A stretch of 64,000 nt of DNA, taken from positions 62,001 through 126,000 of the forward strand of contig JAWMQM010000003.1 in the NCBI GenBank assembly GCA_033283175.1. Direction: 5' to 3'. Position numbers and translations under genes: made by a program. Of this stretch, positions 18,066 through 26,747 are shown piece after piece. Each line of letters starts with the position of its first letter. The first letter of the stretch is position 1. The DNA comes from Pseudomaricurvus sp033283175 (lineage in GTDB: Bacteria > Pseudomonadota > Gammaproteobacteria > Pseudomonadales > Cellvibrionaceae). Under the pieces are notes generated by a model. The model was not told where the DNA came from. It did no database searches and worked only from the letters and a program-made list of their open reading frames with translations.

Positions 18066-18107
18066 TTGATACGTATCAAAGGCTGTGGCCCGTGGCTGCG
18101 GCAAAAT
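18066..18107 (+). promoter_or_regulatory. Perfect FNR/Anr box and matching -10 upstream of ccoN
   Basis: TTGATACGTATCAA at 18066-18079 is a perfect TTGAT-N4-ATCAA box. If its centre (18072.5) is placed at -41.5, the -10 falls at 18102-18107, which reads CAAAAT (4 of 6 to consensus), with transcription starting near 18114. This is the class II activator layout expected for anaerobic induction of cbb3 oxidase genes. Confidence 0.88.
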
Positions 18108-18258
18108 GTCGCACCATCAGATTGGGAAGGTGCGCGCGCCGGCGTCGGTTTGACGCAGGGAGACAACGGCGGCCCTGATGGGCGATGGACAAAACAGCAA
18201 GAAGACGGATTTCGGAACTGAATTTCCATTACATTAAAAACCACTTAGGAACGTCACT

Positions 18259-19701
18259 ATGAGTAGTAACCACGCAGTGGCTGGGGAACAGCCCGCATAT
18301 GACTACAAGGTGGTGCGCCAATTTGCCGTGATGACCGTTGTTTGGGGTGTGGTCGGCATGGCAGTCGGTGTACTGATTGCAGCTCAGCTCGTATGGCCGG
18401 AACTGAATGACCTGTTTCAGCCTTACTCTCACTTCGGTCGCCTGCGACCGCTGCATACCAACGCAGTAATCTTCGCCTTCGGCGGCTGCGCACTGTTTGC
18501 TACTTCTTACTACGTGGTGCAACGCACCTGCCAGACGTCACTGTTCGGTGGTTTCCTGGTGCCATTCACTTTCTGGGGCTGGCAAGTGGTTATTGTACTG
18601 GCGGCCATCACCCTGCCGCTGGGCTACACCTCTGCCAAAGAGTACGCCGAGCTTGAGTGGCCGATCGACATCCTGATTACCCTGGTGTGGGTCTCCTACG
18701 CGATCGTGTTCTTCGGCACCATCGTCAAGCGCAAGACTTCCCACATCTACGTAGCCAACTGGTTCTACGGTGCATTCATTATCGTGATTGCGCTGTTGCA
18801 CGTTGTGAACAGCATGTCTGTGCCTGTCACCCTGACCAAATCCTACTCCATGTACTCCGGTGCCATGGATGCGATGGTTCAGTGGTGGTACGGCCACAAC
18901 GCTGTGGGCTTCTTCCTGACCGCGGGCTTCCTCGGCATGATGTACTACTTCGTGCCCAAGCAGGCTGGTCGTCCGGTTTACTCCTACCAGCTCTCTATTG
19001 TTCACTTCTGGGCGCTGATCTCCCTCTACATATGGGCCGGTGCTCACCACCTGCACTATTCAGCGCTGCCTGACTGGGCGCAGAGCCTGGGTATGGTTAT
19101 GTCCCTGATCCTGCTGGCGCCTTCCTGGGGCGGTATGATCAACGGCATCATGACCCTCTCCGGTGCCTGGCACAAACTGCGCACTGACCCAACCCTGCGT
19201 TTCCTGGTGGTTTCCCTCTCCTTCTACGGTATGTCCACCTTCGAAGGCCCGATGATGTCCATCAAGACTGTGAACGCGCTGTCTCACAACACTGACTGGA
19301 CCGTCGGCCACGTGCACTCCGGTGCCCTGGGCTGGGTTGCCATGATCTCCATCGGTTCCGTGTATCACCTGCTGCCGATCCTGTTTGGTCGCAAGGAGAT
19401 GTGGAGCGTGAAGCTGATCAACACCCACTTCTGGCTGGCGACTATCGGTACCGTGCTGTACATCGCTTCCATGTGGGTAAACGGCATTATGCAGGGCCTG
19501 ATGTGGCGCGCGTTTAACTCCGACGGCACCCTGACCTACAGCTTTGCCGAAGCGGTTGAAGCCAGCTACCCGGGTTACTTTGTACGTGTACTGGGTGGAG
19601 CCTTCTTCCTCACCGGTATGCTGCTGATGGCCTACAACACCTACCGCACCACGGCTCCTTCCAAAGAGGAAGAGTCCAACGCGCAGGCGCAGGCAGCGTA
19701 A
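18259..19701 (+). CDS. ccoN: cbb3-type cytochrome c oxidase subunit I
   Basis: 480 residues, about 12 membrane helices, the haem-copper catalytic subunit of a C-type (cbb3) oxidase. Histidine-bearing helices typical of the family are seen (HFGRLRPLHTNAVIF, WWYGHNAVGFFLT, WAGAHHLHYSALPDW, TVGHVHSGALGW). It reduces oxygen with high affinity and pumps protons. It is the first gene of ccoNOQP, with a 145-base leader from the predicted FNR-dependent start. Confidence 0.97.
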   Translation: MSSNHAVAGEQPAYDYKVVRQFAVMTVVWGVVGMAVGVLIAAQLVWPELNDLFQPYSHFGRLRPLHTNAVIFAFGGCALFATSYYVVQRTCQTSLFGGFLVPFTFWGWQVVIVLAAITLPLGYTSAKEYAELEWPIDILITLVWVSYAIVFFGTIVKRKTSHIYVANWFYGAFIIVIALLHVVNSMSVPVTLTKSYSMYSGAMDAMVQWWYGHNAVGFFLTAGFLGMMYYFVPKQAGRPVYSYQLSIVHFWALISLYIWAGAHHLHYSALPDWAQSLGMVMSLILLAPSWGGMINGIMTLSGAWHKLRTDPTLRFLVVSLSFYGMSTFEGPMMSIKTVNALSHNTDWTVGHVHSGALGWVAMISIGSVYHLLPILFGRKEMWSVKLINTHFWLATIGTVLYIASMWVNGIMQGLMWRAFNSDGTLTYSFAEAVEASYPGYFVRVLGGAFFLTGMLLMAYNTYRTTAPSKEEESNAQAQAA

Positions 19702-19713
19702 GGAGAAGCGACT

Positions 19714-20325
19714 GTGAAAAATCATGACATAGTAGAAAAGAATATCGGCCTGCTGATGATCCTGGCTGTAGTGGCCATCAGCTTCGGCGGCCTGGTAGAG
19801 ATCGTCCCGCAGTTCTTCCTCAAGGAGACCACGCAGCCGGTCGAGGGCCTGAAGCCCTGGAACGCTGTTGAGCTGGAAGGTCGCGACATTTATATCCGCG
19901 AGGGCTGTCACGTCTGTCACACCCAGATGGTGCGTCCGCTGCGTGCTGAAGTGGAGCGCTACGGTCACTACTCCGTGGCTGGCGAGTCTGTTTACGATCA
20001 CCCCTTCCTGTGGGGCTCCAAGCGTACTGGTCCGGATCTGGCCCGTGTTGGCGGTCGTTACTCCGATGCCTGGCACAAGGCACACCTGTACAACCCGCGC
20101 AACGTAGTGCCTGAGTCCAACATGCCGGCGTTCCCCTGGCTGTTCGACAACATTCTTGATGGCAAGGACACCGGCAAGAAGATGGCTGCCCTGCGTTCCG
20201 TCGGCGTGCCTTACACCGATGAGGATATCGCCGGTGCCCAAGCCGCTGTTAAGGGTGTAACCGAAATGGATGCCCTGGTGGCCTATCTGCAGCAGCTGGG
20301 TATCCTGCTGAAGCAGAAGCGCTGA
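19714..20325 (+). CDS. ccoO: cbb3 oxidase subunit II, mono-haem cytochrome c
   Basis: 203 residues from a GTG start 12 bases after ccoN, with AAGGAG upstream. An N-terminal membrane anchor (residues ~9-27) precedes a haem c site CHVCH in REGCHVCHTQMVRPL; a later methionine-rich ESNMPAFPWLF region supplies the axial ligand. It passes electrons from CcoP to the CcoN active site. It is the second gene of the operon. Confidence 0.96.
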   Translation: MKNHDIVEKNIGLLMILAVVAISFGGLVEIVPQFFLKETTQPVEGLKPWNAVELEGRDIYIREGCHVCHTQMVRPLRAEVERYGHYSVAGESVYDHPFLWGSKRTGPDLARVGGRYSDAWHKAHLYNPRNVVPESNMPAFPWLFDNILDGKDTGKKMAALRSVGVPYTDEDIAGAQAAVKGVTEMDALVAYLQQLGILLKQKR

Positions 20326-20362
20326 TCGGCTGAGCCTGGTTTAGAGAAAAGCGAGCGACATC

Positions 20363-20554
20363 ATGGATATCAATACGTTAAAAGGTTTGTCGACGGTGCT
20401 GGTGATGATCACCTTCCTGGGGATCTGCTGGTGGGCCTTTTCGCCCAGCCGCCGCAAGGGTTTTAATGACGCGGCCAACCTGCCGTTTGCCGATGATGTC
20501 GATCCACAACAGCACAAGCTTCATCCCAACACTGATGAAGATAAGGCGGGATAA
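20363..20554 (+). CDS. ccoQ: cbb3 oxidase subunit IV (CcoQ/FixQ)
   Basis: 63 residues with one membrane helix near residues 9-27 (LSTVLVMITFLGICWWAF) followed by a short charged tail. Size, position between ccoO and ccoP and topology fit CcoQ, which stabilises the oxidase complex. It ends four bases before ccoP. Confidence 0.93.
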   Translation: MDINTLKGLSTVLVMITFLGICWWAFSPSRRKGFNDAANLPFADDVDPQQHKLHPNTDEDKAG

Positions 20555-20557
20555 ATT

Positions 20558-21472
20558 ATGAGTACTTTCTGGAGTCTTTGGATTACAGGCCTGACCCTGA
20601 TCAACCTGGCGTTGCTCTTCTGGGTGCTGATGGCCAACCGCAAGGTCGCCGTTAACGATGACGCCGATCCTGAAAACAAAACCACCGGTCACGTCTACGA
20701 CGGCATTGAGGAATACGACAACCCACTGCCGAAGTGGTGGTTCCAGATGTTTTTGCTGACCTTTATTTTCGGTTTCATCTATCTGGCGCTCTATCCGGGC
20801 CTGGGTACCTGGAAGGGGCTGCTGGGCTGGACCTCCCACAACCAGCTGGATCGTGAGCAGCAGAAGGCGCGGGAGCAGTATGGAGAGATCTTTGCCAGCT
20901 TCGCGGCCATGCCCATCGAAGAGGTGGCGCAGGATCCCCGTGCACAGAAGATGGGTGTACGCCTGTTCGCCAACAACTGTGCCGTGTGTCACGGTGCCGA
21001 TGCCAGCGGTGGCTATGGCTTCCCTAACCTGACCGATGCCGACTGGCTCTACGGCGGCAGCGCTGAGCAGATCAAGCAGACCATCACCTTTGGCCGCAAC
21101 GGCAATATGCCAGCCTGGGGACCAATTATTGGTGAGGACAACGTGGTAGCGGCGGCAGAGTATGTGCTGCAACTGTCCGGTAATGAGCACGACGAGGCGC
21201 TTGCCTCCAGGGGGCAGGAGGTATTTGCCCAGAACTGTGCCGCTTGTCATGGTGCTGACGCCAAGGGCAACCACATGCTGGGTGCGCCTAACCTGACCGA
21301 TAGCATCTGGCTCTACTCCAAGGGTGACCCCAAGGAGCTGCGCTCCGAAGTGCGCCACTCCATTCGTGAAGGTCGTGCCAACCAGATGCCAGCGCAGCAG
21401 GAAAAACTGCGTGAAGACAAGATTCACCTGCTGGCCGCTTATGTCTACGGCCTGTCCCAGGACGCCGAGTAA
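20558..21472 (+). CDS. ccoP: cbb3 oxidase subunit III, di-haem cytochrome c
   Basis: 304 residues. Two membrane segments in the N-terminal ~85 residues, typical of the longer proteobacterial CcoP, flank a PLPKWW segment. Two haem c sites follow: CAVCH (NNCAVCHGADASGGYG) and CAACH (QNCAACHGADAKGN). It takes electrons from soluble cytochromes or the bc1 complex for CcoO. It is the last gene of the operon, ending before a strong terminator. Confidence 0.97.
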   Translation: MSTFWSLWITGLTLINLALLFWVLMANRKVAVNDDADPENKTTGHVYDGIEEYDNPLPKWWFQMFLLTFIFGFIYLALYPGLGTWKGLLGWTSHNQLDREQQKAREQYGEIFASFAAMPIEEVAQDPRAQKMGVRLFANNCAVCHGADASGGYGFPNLTDADWLYGGSAEQIKQTITFGRNGNMPAWGPIIGEDNVVAAAEYVLQLSGNEHDEALASRGQEVFAQNCAACHGADAKGNHMLGAPNLTDSIWLYSKGDPKELRSEVRHSIREGRANQMPAQQEKLREDKIHLLAAYVYGLSQDAE

Positions 21473-21495
21473 GCCGCGGCGGTTCGATGAAGATC

Positions 21496-21532
21496 AACAA
21501 CAAAGCCCCGTTTTCGGGGCTTTGTTGTTTTT
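21496..21532 (+). terminator. Rho-independent terminator after ccoNOQP
   Basis: AACAACAAAGCCCCG (21496-21510) pairs with CGGGGCTTTGTTGTT (21515-21529) around TTTT, and T residues follow. The 15-bp perfect stem separates ccoNOQP from ccoGHIS, so the two need separate promoters. Confidence 0.93.
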
Positions 21533-21640
21533 ACAGTGCGTATACTGTTATTGCGGGTCCCGCTGACCCGGGCAGCCTCTTAGGCTAATTCAAAAAACCG
21601 ACTTAGCGGTCGGAGGCGGGCCGGGTAGAGTGTGTGCCGC

Positions 21641-21682
21641 TTGCGCTTGGTCAAGTCGCGTATATTAGAATTTGTTTATAAT
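21641..21682 (+). promoter_or_regulatory. Degenerate FNR/Anr box at -41.5 of a consensus -10 upstream of ccoG
   Basis: TTGCGCTTGGTCAA (21641-21654) keeps the TTG and TCAA ends of the FNR palindrome. A perfect TATAAT lies at 21677-21682, predicting a start at 21689, and the box centre (21647.5) is then exactly at -41.5. The geometry repeats that of ccoN with a weaker box. No other gene is seen in 21533-21803. Confidence 0.6.
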
Positions 21683-21803
21683 CGAAAACTGACAATGACA
21701 GAACCAGTATCGTCAGCCCGGAGCGGGATATCCTGTTTCGCTCGGGGCGCGGATGCAGCTGGCACCAACCCTGATTCCAAAGCCTGCAGACAGGAGCTGT
21801 ATC

Positions 21804-23240
21804 ATGGGAGAAAAAATTCCCGCCACTGAAGACAATGGCGGAGACAACGTCCGCTACCGCATGCTTTATGACTCCGCCGGTCGGGTCTATACCCGTAAGG
21901 TGTCCGGTTTTTTCCAGCGTATCCGTCGCTACACCGGTTTGCCATTGCTGCTCGGCTTCGTGCTGATGCCCTGGTTTATGATCGACGGTCGCCCGGCCAT
22001 GTTGTTCGACCTGCCGGAGCGCAAGTTTCACATTCTGTGGATGACCTTCTGGCCCCAGGACGGCATGCTGCTGGCCTGGCTGCTGATTATTGCGGCCTTC
22101 ACCCTGTTTACTGTCACCGTGCTGGTGGGCCGGGTGTGGTGCGGCTTCACCTGTCCGCAGACGGTATGGACGCTGATGTTTATCTGGGCGGAGCACTTCT
22201 GTGAGGGTGACCGCAACAAGATGATCAAGCTCGACAAGCAGGGCTGGAATGCGGAGAAGATCCTGCGCAAGGGCAGTAAACACTTTCTCTGGCTGCTGAT
22301 CGCGTTCGTCACCGGCATTACCTTCGTTGGTTATTTCACCCCGGTGCGTGACTTGCTGTTGGGTTTTGTACCCTCCATCGGCAGTGGTGGTTTTGTTACC
22401 TTTGATGTGAACCCGGCAGCGGCCTTCTGGACCCTGTTCTTTGCCGGCATGACTTACATGAATGCCGGCTGGTTGCGGGAACAGGTGTGCAAGTACATGT
22501 GCCCCTACGCCCGTTTCCAGTCAGTGATGTACGACACAGACACCCTGGCGGTGCACTATGACCGCGAGCGTGGTGAGACCCGCGGGCCGCGCAAGGCGCA
22601 CGAAGATTACAAGGCGGCCGGTAAAGGAGACTGTATCGACTGCTCCTGGTGTGTGCAGGTGTGCCCTGTGGATATCGATATCCGCGAGGGGCTGCAGTAC
22701 GAATGCATCAACTGTGGCCTCTGTGTCGATGCCTGTAACCAGGTGATGGACAAGATGGGTTACGAGCGTGGCCTGATCCGCTTCACCTCTGAGGATCAAC
22801 TGGCCAATGGTGCGACCCACTTCCTGCGTCCGCGGCTGTTTGGCTACAGCTTTGCGGTACTGGCCATGATCCTGGCGTTTATCTACGTGGTAGGCACCCG
22901 CCAGCCGCTGTCGGTGGATGTGATCCGCGACCGCGGCGCCAATATGTATCGCCTCACCAACGGTAATGTGCAGAACGTCTATACCGTCAAGATCAACAAC
23001 ATGGATGAGCGGCCACACACCTACGATATCTCTGTCAGTGGCGATGGCGACTTTACCCTGCGCGGCTATCGCGCCCTGCAGATCGAGGCGGGTGAGGTGT
23101 TTACCCTGCCGGTACGGGTCTCTGTACCGCGGGAGCAGCTGACCTCCTCCAAGAGCACCATCCGCTTCACCGTGGTCTCCACCGAAGATGCGGGAATCAC
23201 GGCTGAGGAAGAGACCACCTTTATCGGCCCCTCCCGCTAG
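21804..23240 (+). CDS. ccoG: Cytochrome c oxidase accessory protein CcoG (RdxA/FixG)
   Basis: 478 residues from the ATG at 21804, preceded by CAGGAG; an upstream in-frame extension is not conserved-looking. Several membrane helices, a membrane-embedded CGFTCPQTVWT and CKYMCPYARFQ, and two 4Fe-4S ferredoxin motifs (CIDCSWCVQVCP, CINCGLCVDACN) are followed by a C-terminal Ig-like FixG domain. Studied homologues reduce copper(II) for cbb3 assembly. It is first in ccoGHIS. Confidence 0.95.
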   Translation: MGEKIPATEDNGGDNVRYRMLYDSAGRVYTRKVSGFFQRIRRYTGLPLLLGFVLMPWFMIDGRPAMLFDLPERKFHILWMTFWPQDGMLLAWLLIIAAFTLFTVTVLVGRVWCGFTCPQTVWTLMFIWAEHFCEGDRNKMIKLDKQGWNAEKILRKGSKHFLWLLIAFVTGITFVGYFTPVRDLLLGFVPSIGSGGFVTFDVNPAAAFWTLFFAGMTYMNAGWLREQVCKYMCPYARFQSVMYDTDTLAVHYDRERGETRGPRKAHEDYKAAGKGDCIDCSWCVQVCPVDIDIREGLQYECINCGLCVDACNQVMDKMGYERGLIRFTSEDQLANGATHFLRPRLFGYSFAVLAMILAFIYVVGTRQPLSVDVIRDRGANMYRLTNGNVQNVYTVKINNMDERPHTYDISVSGDGDFTLRGYRALQIEAGEVFTLPVRVSVPREQLTSSKSTIRFTVVSTEDAGITAEEETTFIGPSR

Positions 23241-23280
23241 GGGGGGCGGGTAGAGACGCTCTGAGCAAACTAGTGTTAAC

Positions 23281-23296
23281 GGGCGCTCCGGCGCCC
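23281..23296 (+). other. Hairpin between ccoG and ccoH
   Basis: GGGCGC-TCCG-GCGCCC forms a perfect stem (extended by a C-G pair on each side) in the 164-base gap between ccoG and ccoH. No T run follows, and it may instead affect mRNA processing or relative expression. The rest of the gap holds no gene. Confidence 0.4.
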
Positions 23297-23404
23297 GCAT
23301 TGGTGCTAGAATGGGCGCCCTGACGGGGTGCCTTCCCCCGGCTGTAACCAGCCTGCCTTCCCGCCAGCAAGCCCGTTTCCCCAACAGCAAATACGTGTGT
23401 CCCT

Positions 23405-23965
23405 ATGAATCATTCTGAAAAAAACCTCCATCAGGATCGCGACGATGGCCCCTGGTACAAACAGTTCTGGGCCTGGTTTGTGCTGATGCCACTGCTGGTG
23501 GTGATGGTGGCCTGGATTCCCTTTATGACCATCGCCGTCAAGGACGCCGATGATGTGGTAGTGGATAACTACTACAAAGAGGGGCGCATGATTAACATGC
23601 GTGTGGATGAGGATCGTGCGGCGGCCGCACTGGGACTGAGCGGTGAGCTGTTCTTTGACCATCAGGTGGGCGACGTGGTACTGACCCTCAATACCACCGA
23701 CAGCAGTTATGTCTGGCCGCAGCAGTTACAGCTCTACCTGGATCACCCCATGGAAGCCGATAACGATCGCGTCATCATCCTCACTCAGGTGGTGGATGGA
23801 CGTTACCAGGGCGAGCTGCAGAGCAGCCTGCAGAACCACTGGTACCTGCGGCTGATGCCTGCCGGGGCAGAGCAGGGCGAGCAGCCTGCGGATGGTGCCT
23901 GGCGTATCGTCACCGAAGTCAACTTCTCGGAAGGTAATCGCCTGATCTTTGGAACCGGTGAGTGA
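23405..23965 (+). CDS. ccoH: FixH/CcoH family cbb3 assembly protein
   Basis: 186 residues with one membrane anchor (about 20-42) that follows a WYKQFWAWF motif characteristic of FixH, then a periplasmic domain with DNYYKEGRMIN. CcoH associates with and stabilises the cbb3 complex during assembly. Its TGA overlaps the GTG start of ccoI by four bases. Confidence 0.93.
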   Translation: MNHSEKNLHQDRDDGPWYKQFWAWFVLMPLLVVMVAWIPFMTIAVKDADDVVVDNYYKEGRMINMRVDEDRAAAALGLSGELFFDHQVGDVVLTLNTTDSSYVWPQQLQLYLDHPMEADNDRVIILTQVVDGRYQGELQSSLQNHWYLRLMPAGAEQGEQPADGAWRIVTEVNFSEGNRLIFGTGE

Positions 23966-26382
23966 GTAACACAAACTGTGCCTGTTACCACTGTGGGTTG
24001 GCGGTGCCACCCGACAGTGACTACACCCTGAGCCTTGATGGCCAGTCGCAACGCTTCTGTTGCCCCGGCTGCCTGGCGGTGGCCAGCGCTATTATTGAGG
24101 GTGGCCTGGGCAGCTTCTATCAGTTTCGCAGCGTCCGCAGCAGTCGCCCCGGTGATCATCACATCGATTTCTCCATTTATGACCTGGACGATGTGCAGCA
24201 GGAGTTTGTCGATCAGTTGGCGGATGGCGAGCGCCAGGCCAACTTGCTGTTGACCGGCATCACCTGTGCCGCCTGTGTGTGGCTGATTGAGAAGCACCTC
24301 GCGCAGCTGCCGGGAGTGGTGGCGGTGCGGGTCAATGCCACCACCCACCGCTGCCTGTTACGCTGGCGGCCTGCCGAGGGGCAGTTGAGTGAGCTGATGC
24401 GCTCGCTCTCCGATATTGGCTACGAGCCGTTACCCGCCACTGAATCCCAGCGCCAGCAGCTGCGCGAGAAAGAGGATCGCACTGCCCTGATGCGGCTGGC
24501 GGTGGCCGGTTTTGGCATGATGCAGGTGGGCATGGTGGCTGTGGGCCTGTACGCCGGTGCCGACTCCGACTGGCAGGGTTACCTGCGCTGGATCAGCCTG
24601 ATCATTGCCACCCCGGTGGTGTTCTACAGCGCTCGGCCTTTTTTCAGTGCCGCGCTGCGTGCCCTGCGCACCCGCCATCTGACCATGGACGTGCCGGTCT
24701 CCATTGCCATTGCCGGTGCCTTCGCCGCCAGTTGCTGGGCCACGGTATTTGGTGGTGGCGAAGTCTATTTTGATTCCGTCTCCATGTTTACCTTCTTCCT
24801 GCTGCTGGGGCGCTATCTGGAAATGCGCGCCCGCCATCGCAACGGTATTGATTCCGACCGCCTGGCGCAGCTGCTGCCGGTAACGGCGGAAGTGTGGCGT
24901 GGAGAACGGTGGCAGGCAGTGCCCCTGAAACAGGTGGCGGTGGGTGACCGGGTACTGGTGGCCAGTGGTGCCATCATCCCCTGTGACGGCACAGTATTGT
25001 CCGGCACCAGCGGTGTGGTGGAAACGCTGCTCACCGGTGAACCGGATGCGGTTATCAAGGGTGTTGGGGATACGGTGATTGCGGGCTCCACCAATACCGA
25101 AAGTTCACTGCAGGTGGAGGTCACCGCCATCGGCCGGGGCACCCGCCTGTCCGCCATTGAGCGGCTGGTTGAACAGGCACGGCAGAACAAGCCGCGCATG
25201 GCGGCCATCGCCGATACGCTGGCTGGCTACTTTGTGGCGGCGGTCCTGCTGGTGTCACTGGTGGTAGGGGCGGTCTGGTGGCAGATCGACTCCTCCCATG
25301 CTGTGTGGGTGGTGTTGTCGGTGCTGGTGGTAACCTGTCCCTGTGCCCTGTCGCTGGCATCGCCTACGGCCCTGACCACGGCCATCTCCTGGTTGCGGCA
25401 GCAGGGGCTGCTGGTCACCGGCGAGCATTTGCTGGAAGGCTTGCCGAAGGTGGATCGTGTTATTTTCGATAAGACCGGTACCCTCACTCTCGGTGAGCCA
25501 CAGGTGGCGCAGGTACTGCAACCCGGTGGTGAGCCTCTGGACGACATTCAGCGTGCCCGCTTGCTGGCGGTGTGTGCGGCGCTGGAGACGGGCTCCCGGC
25601 ACCCTATCGCGCGGGCGTTCGCTCCCTATGCCAGTCCACTGCAGGCGGAAGAGTTACGGCAGTTTACCGCGCAGGGTGTTGAGGGACGGGTCGGTGAGTC
25701 CGGATACCGGCTGGGCAAGCCGGGGTTTGCCGGGCACGACAGTTCGCCGCCACAGGCGCAGGGGCAGTGGCTGGCGTTGAGTTGTGATGAGCAGTTGTGT
25801 GCCTGGATCTGCCTGCAGGATCAGCTGCGTCCCTCCGCCGCGGTGACGGTGCAGGCGCTGCAGGCACGTGGCATCCAGGTTGAGTTGCTCAGTGGTGATG
25901 ATGCCAGGGAGGTGGCGCGGGTGGCCGGCCAGCTGGGCATCGCCCAGTGGCGGGCGGATCAGTCGCCGGACCAGAAACTGGCCATTACCGAGCAGTATCA
26001 GCAGCAGGGCGAGCGGGTGCTGATGGTGGGTGATGGCATCAATGATGTGCCGGTGCTCAGCGGTGCGTTTATCTCCGTGGCCATGGGCGGCGCCACCGAC
26101 CTGGCCCAGACCCGTGCCGACAGCGTGCTGCTGGGCTGCGATCTGTCGTTGATTCCCGCGGCCATGCGCTGCGCGGTGCTGACCCGGCGGGTGATCCGGC
26201 AGAACCTAGGGTGGGCGCTGCTGTATAACCTGATCGCGTTGCCGGCGGCGGCCATGGGGCTGATTCCGCCCTGGGCGGCGGCTATCGGCATGTCTGCCAG
26301 CTCCCTGATCGTGGTCTCCAACGCGCTGCGCATCAACCGATTGAGCCTCCATGACGCGGAATCCCGGCCGGCTGCGGCATAA
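23962..26382 (+). CDS. ccoI: Copper-translocating P1B-type ATPase CcoI (FixI)
   Basis: 806 residues. A Cys-rich N-terminus (CACYHC, CCPGC within the first 40 residues) precedes an HMA domain with CAAC at 102-105. ATPase motifs follow: the transmembrane metal site VTCPCALSLASPT, phosphorylation site FDKTGTLTLG, nucleotide-domain SRHPIARA and hinge MVGDGINDVPVL. It exports copper towards cbb3 assembly rather than for resistance. The GTG start overlaps ccoH by four bases. Confidence 0.95.
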   Translation: MSNTNCACYHCGLAVPPDSDYTLSLDGQSQRFCCPGCLAVASAIIEGGLGSFYQFRSVRSSRPGDHHIDFSIYDLDDVQQEFVDQLADGERQANLLLTGITCAACVWLIEKHLAQLPGVVAVRVNATTHRCLLRWRPAEGQLSELMRSLSDIGYEPLPATESQRQQLREKEDRTALMRLAVAGFGMMQVGMVAVGLYAGADSDWQGYLRWISLIIATPVVFYSARPFFSAALRALRTRHLTMDVPVSIAIAGAFAASCWATVFGGGEVYFDSVSMFTFFLLLGRYLEMRARHRNGIDSDRLAQLLPVTAEVWRGERWQAVPLKQVAVGDRVLVASGAIIPCDGTVLSGTSGVVETLLTGEPDAVIKGVGDTVIAGSTNTESSLQVEVTAIGRGTRLSAIERLVEQARQNKPRMAAIADTLAGYFVAAVLLVSLVVGAVWWQIDSSHAVWVVLSVLVVTCPCALSLASPTALTTAISWLRQQGLLVTGEHLLEGLPKVDRVIFDKTGTLTLGEPQVAQVLQPGGEPLDDIQRARLLAVCAALETGSRHPIARAFAPYASPLQAEELRQFTAQGVEGRVGESGYRLGKPGFAGHDSSPPQAQGQWLALSCDEQLCAWICLQDQLRPSAAVTVQALQARGIQVELLSGDDAREVARVAGQLGIAQWRADQSPDQKLAITEQYQQQGERVLMVGDGINDVPVLSGAFISVAMGGATDLAQTRADSVLLGCDLSLIPAAMRCAVLTRRVIRQNLGWALLYNLIALPAAAMGLIPPWAAAIGMSASSLIVVSNALRINRLSLHDAESRPAAA

Positions 26383-26474
26383 TGCCGCAGCCGGTCAGCT
26401 GGAACTTAGCCCTCATAAGAGCGACAATAGCCAGCCAATGCGGCCGCGCCTGTCACCGGAACCGAGAAATCGTT

Positions 26475-26714
26475 GTGGAAAGTCTGTATCTGCTGATCCC
26501 CATAGCACTGGTATTTGTAGTTCTCGCCATTCGCGCCCTGTTCTGGGCGGTTAACAGTGGTCAATACGACGATCTGAATACCGAGGGTCAGCGTATTCTC
26601 TTTGAAGAAGATAAGGTCGTGCCCAAGCGTTCCGGCAATCCCGCCGCGGGCGAAGGGGGCGATGCACCCGCGGCGGCTTCTGATAGTACCACCAGCAAGT
26701 CGTCCACTGATTGA
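26475..26714 (+). CDS. ccoS: cbb3 oxidase maturation protein CcoS
   Basis: 79 residues from a GTG at 26475 that directly begins the membrane helix (VESLYLLIPIALVFVVLAI). The hallmark tail AVNSGQYDDLNTEGQRILFE follows, then a low-complexity Gly/Ala/Ser end. The open frame extends 31 codons further upstream but that part is not CcoS-like. CcoS is needed for cofactor insertion into cbb3. It lies between ccoI and a TauE-like membrane protein gene. Confidence 0.93.
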   Translation: MESLYLLIPIALVFVVLAIRALFWAVNSGQYDDLNTEGQRILFEEDKVVPKRSGNPAAGEGGDAPAAASDSTTSKSSTD

Positions 26715-26747
26715 TCTTTCTGCACCCCGTCTCTTCCTGGAACTCCC

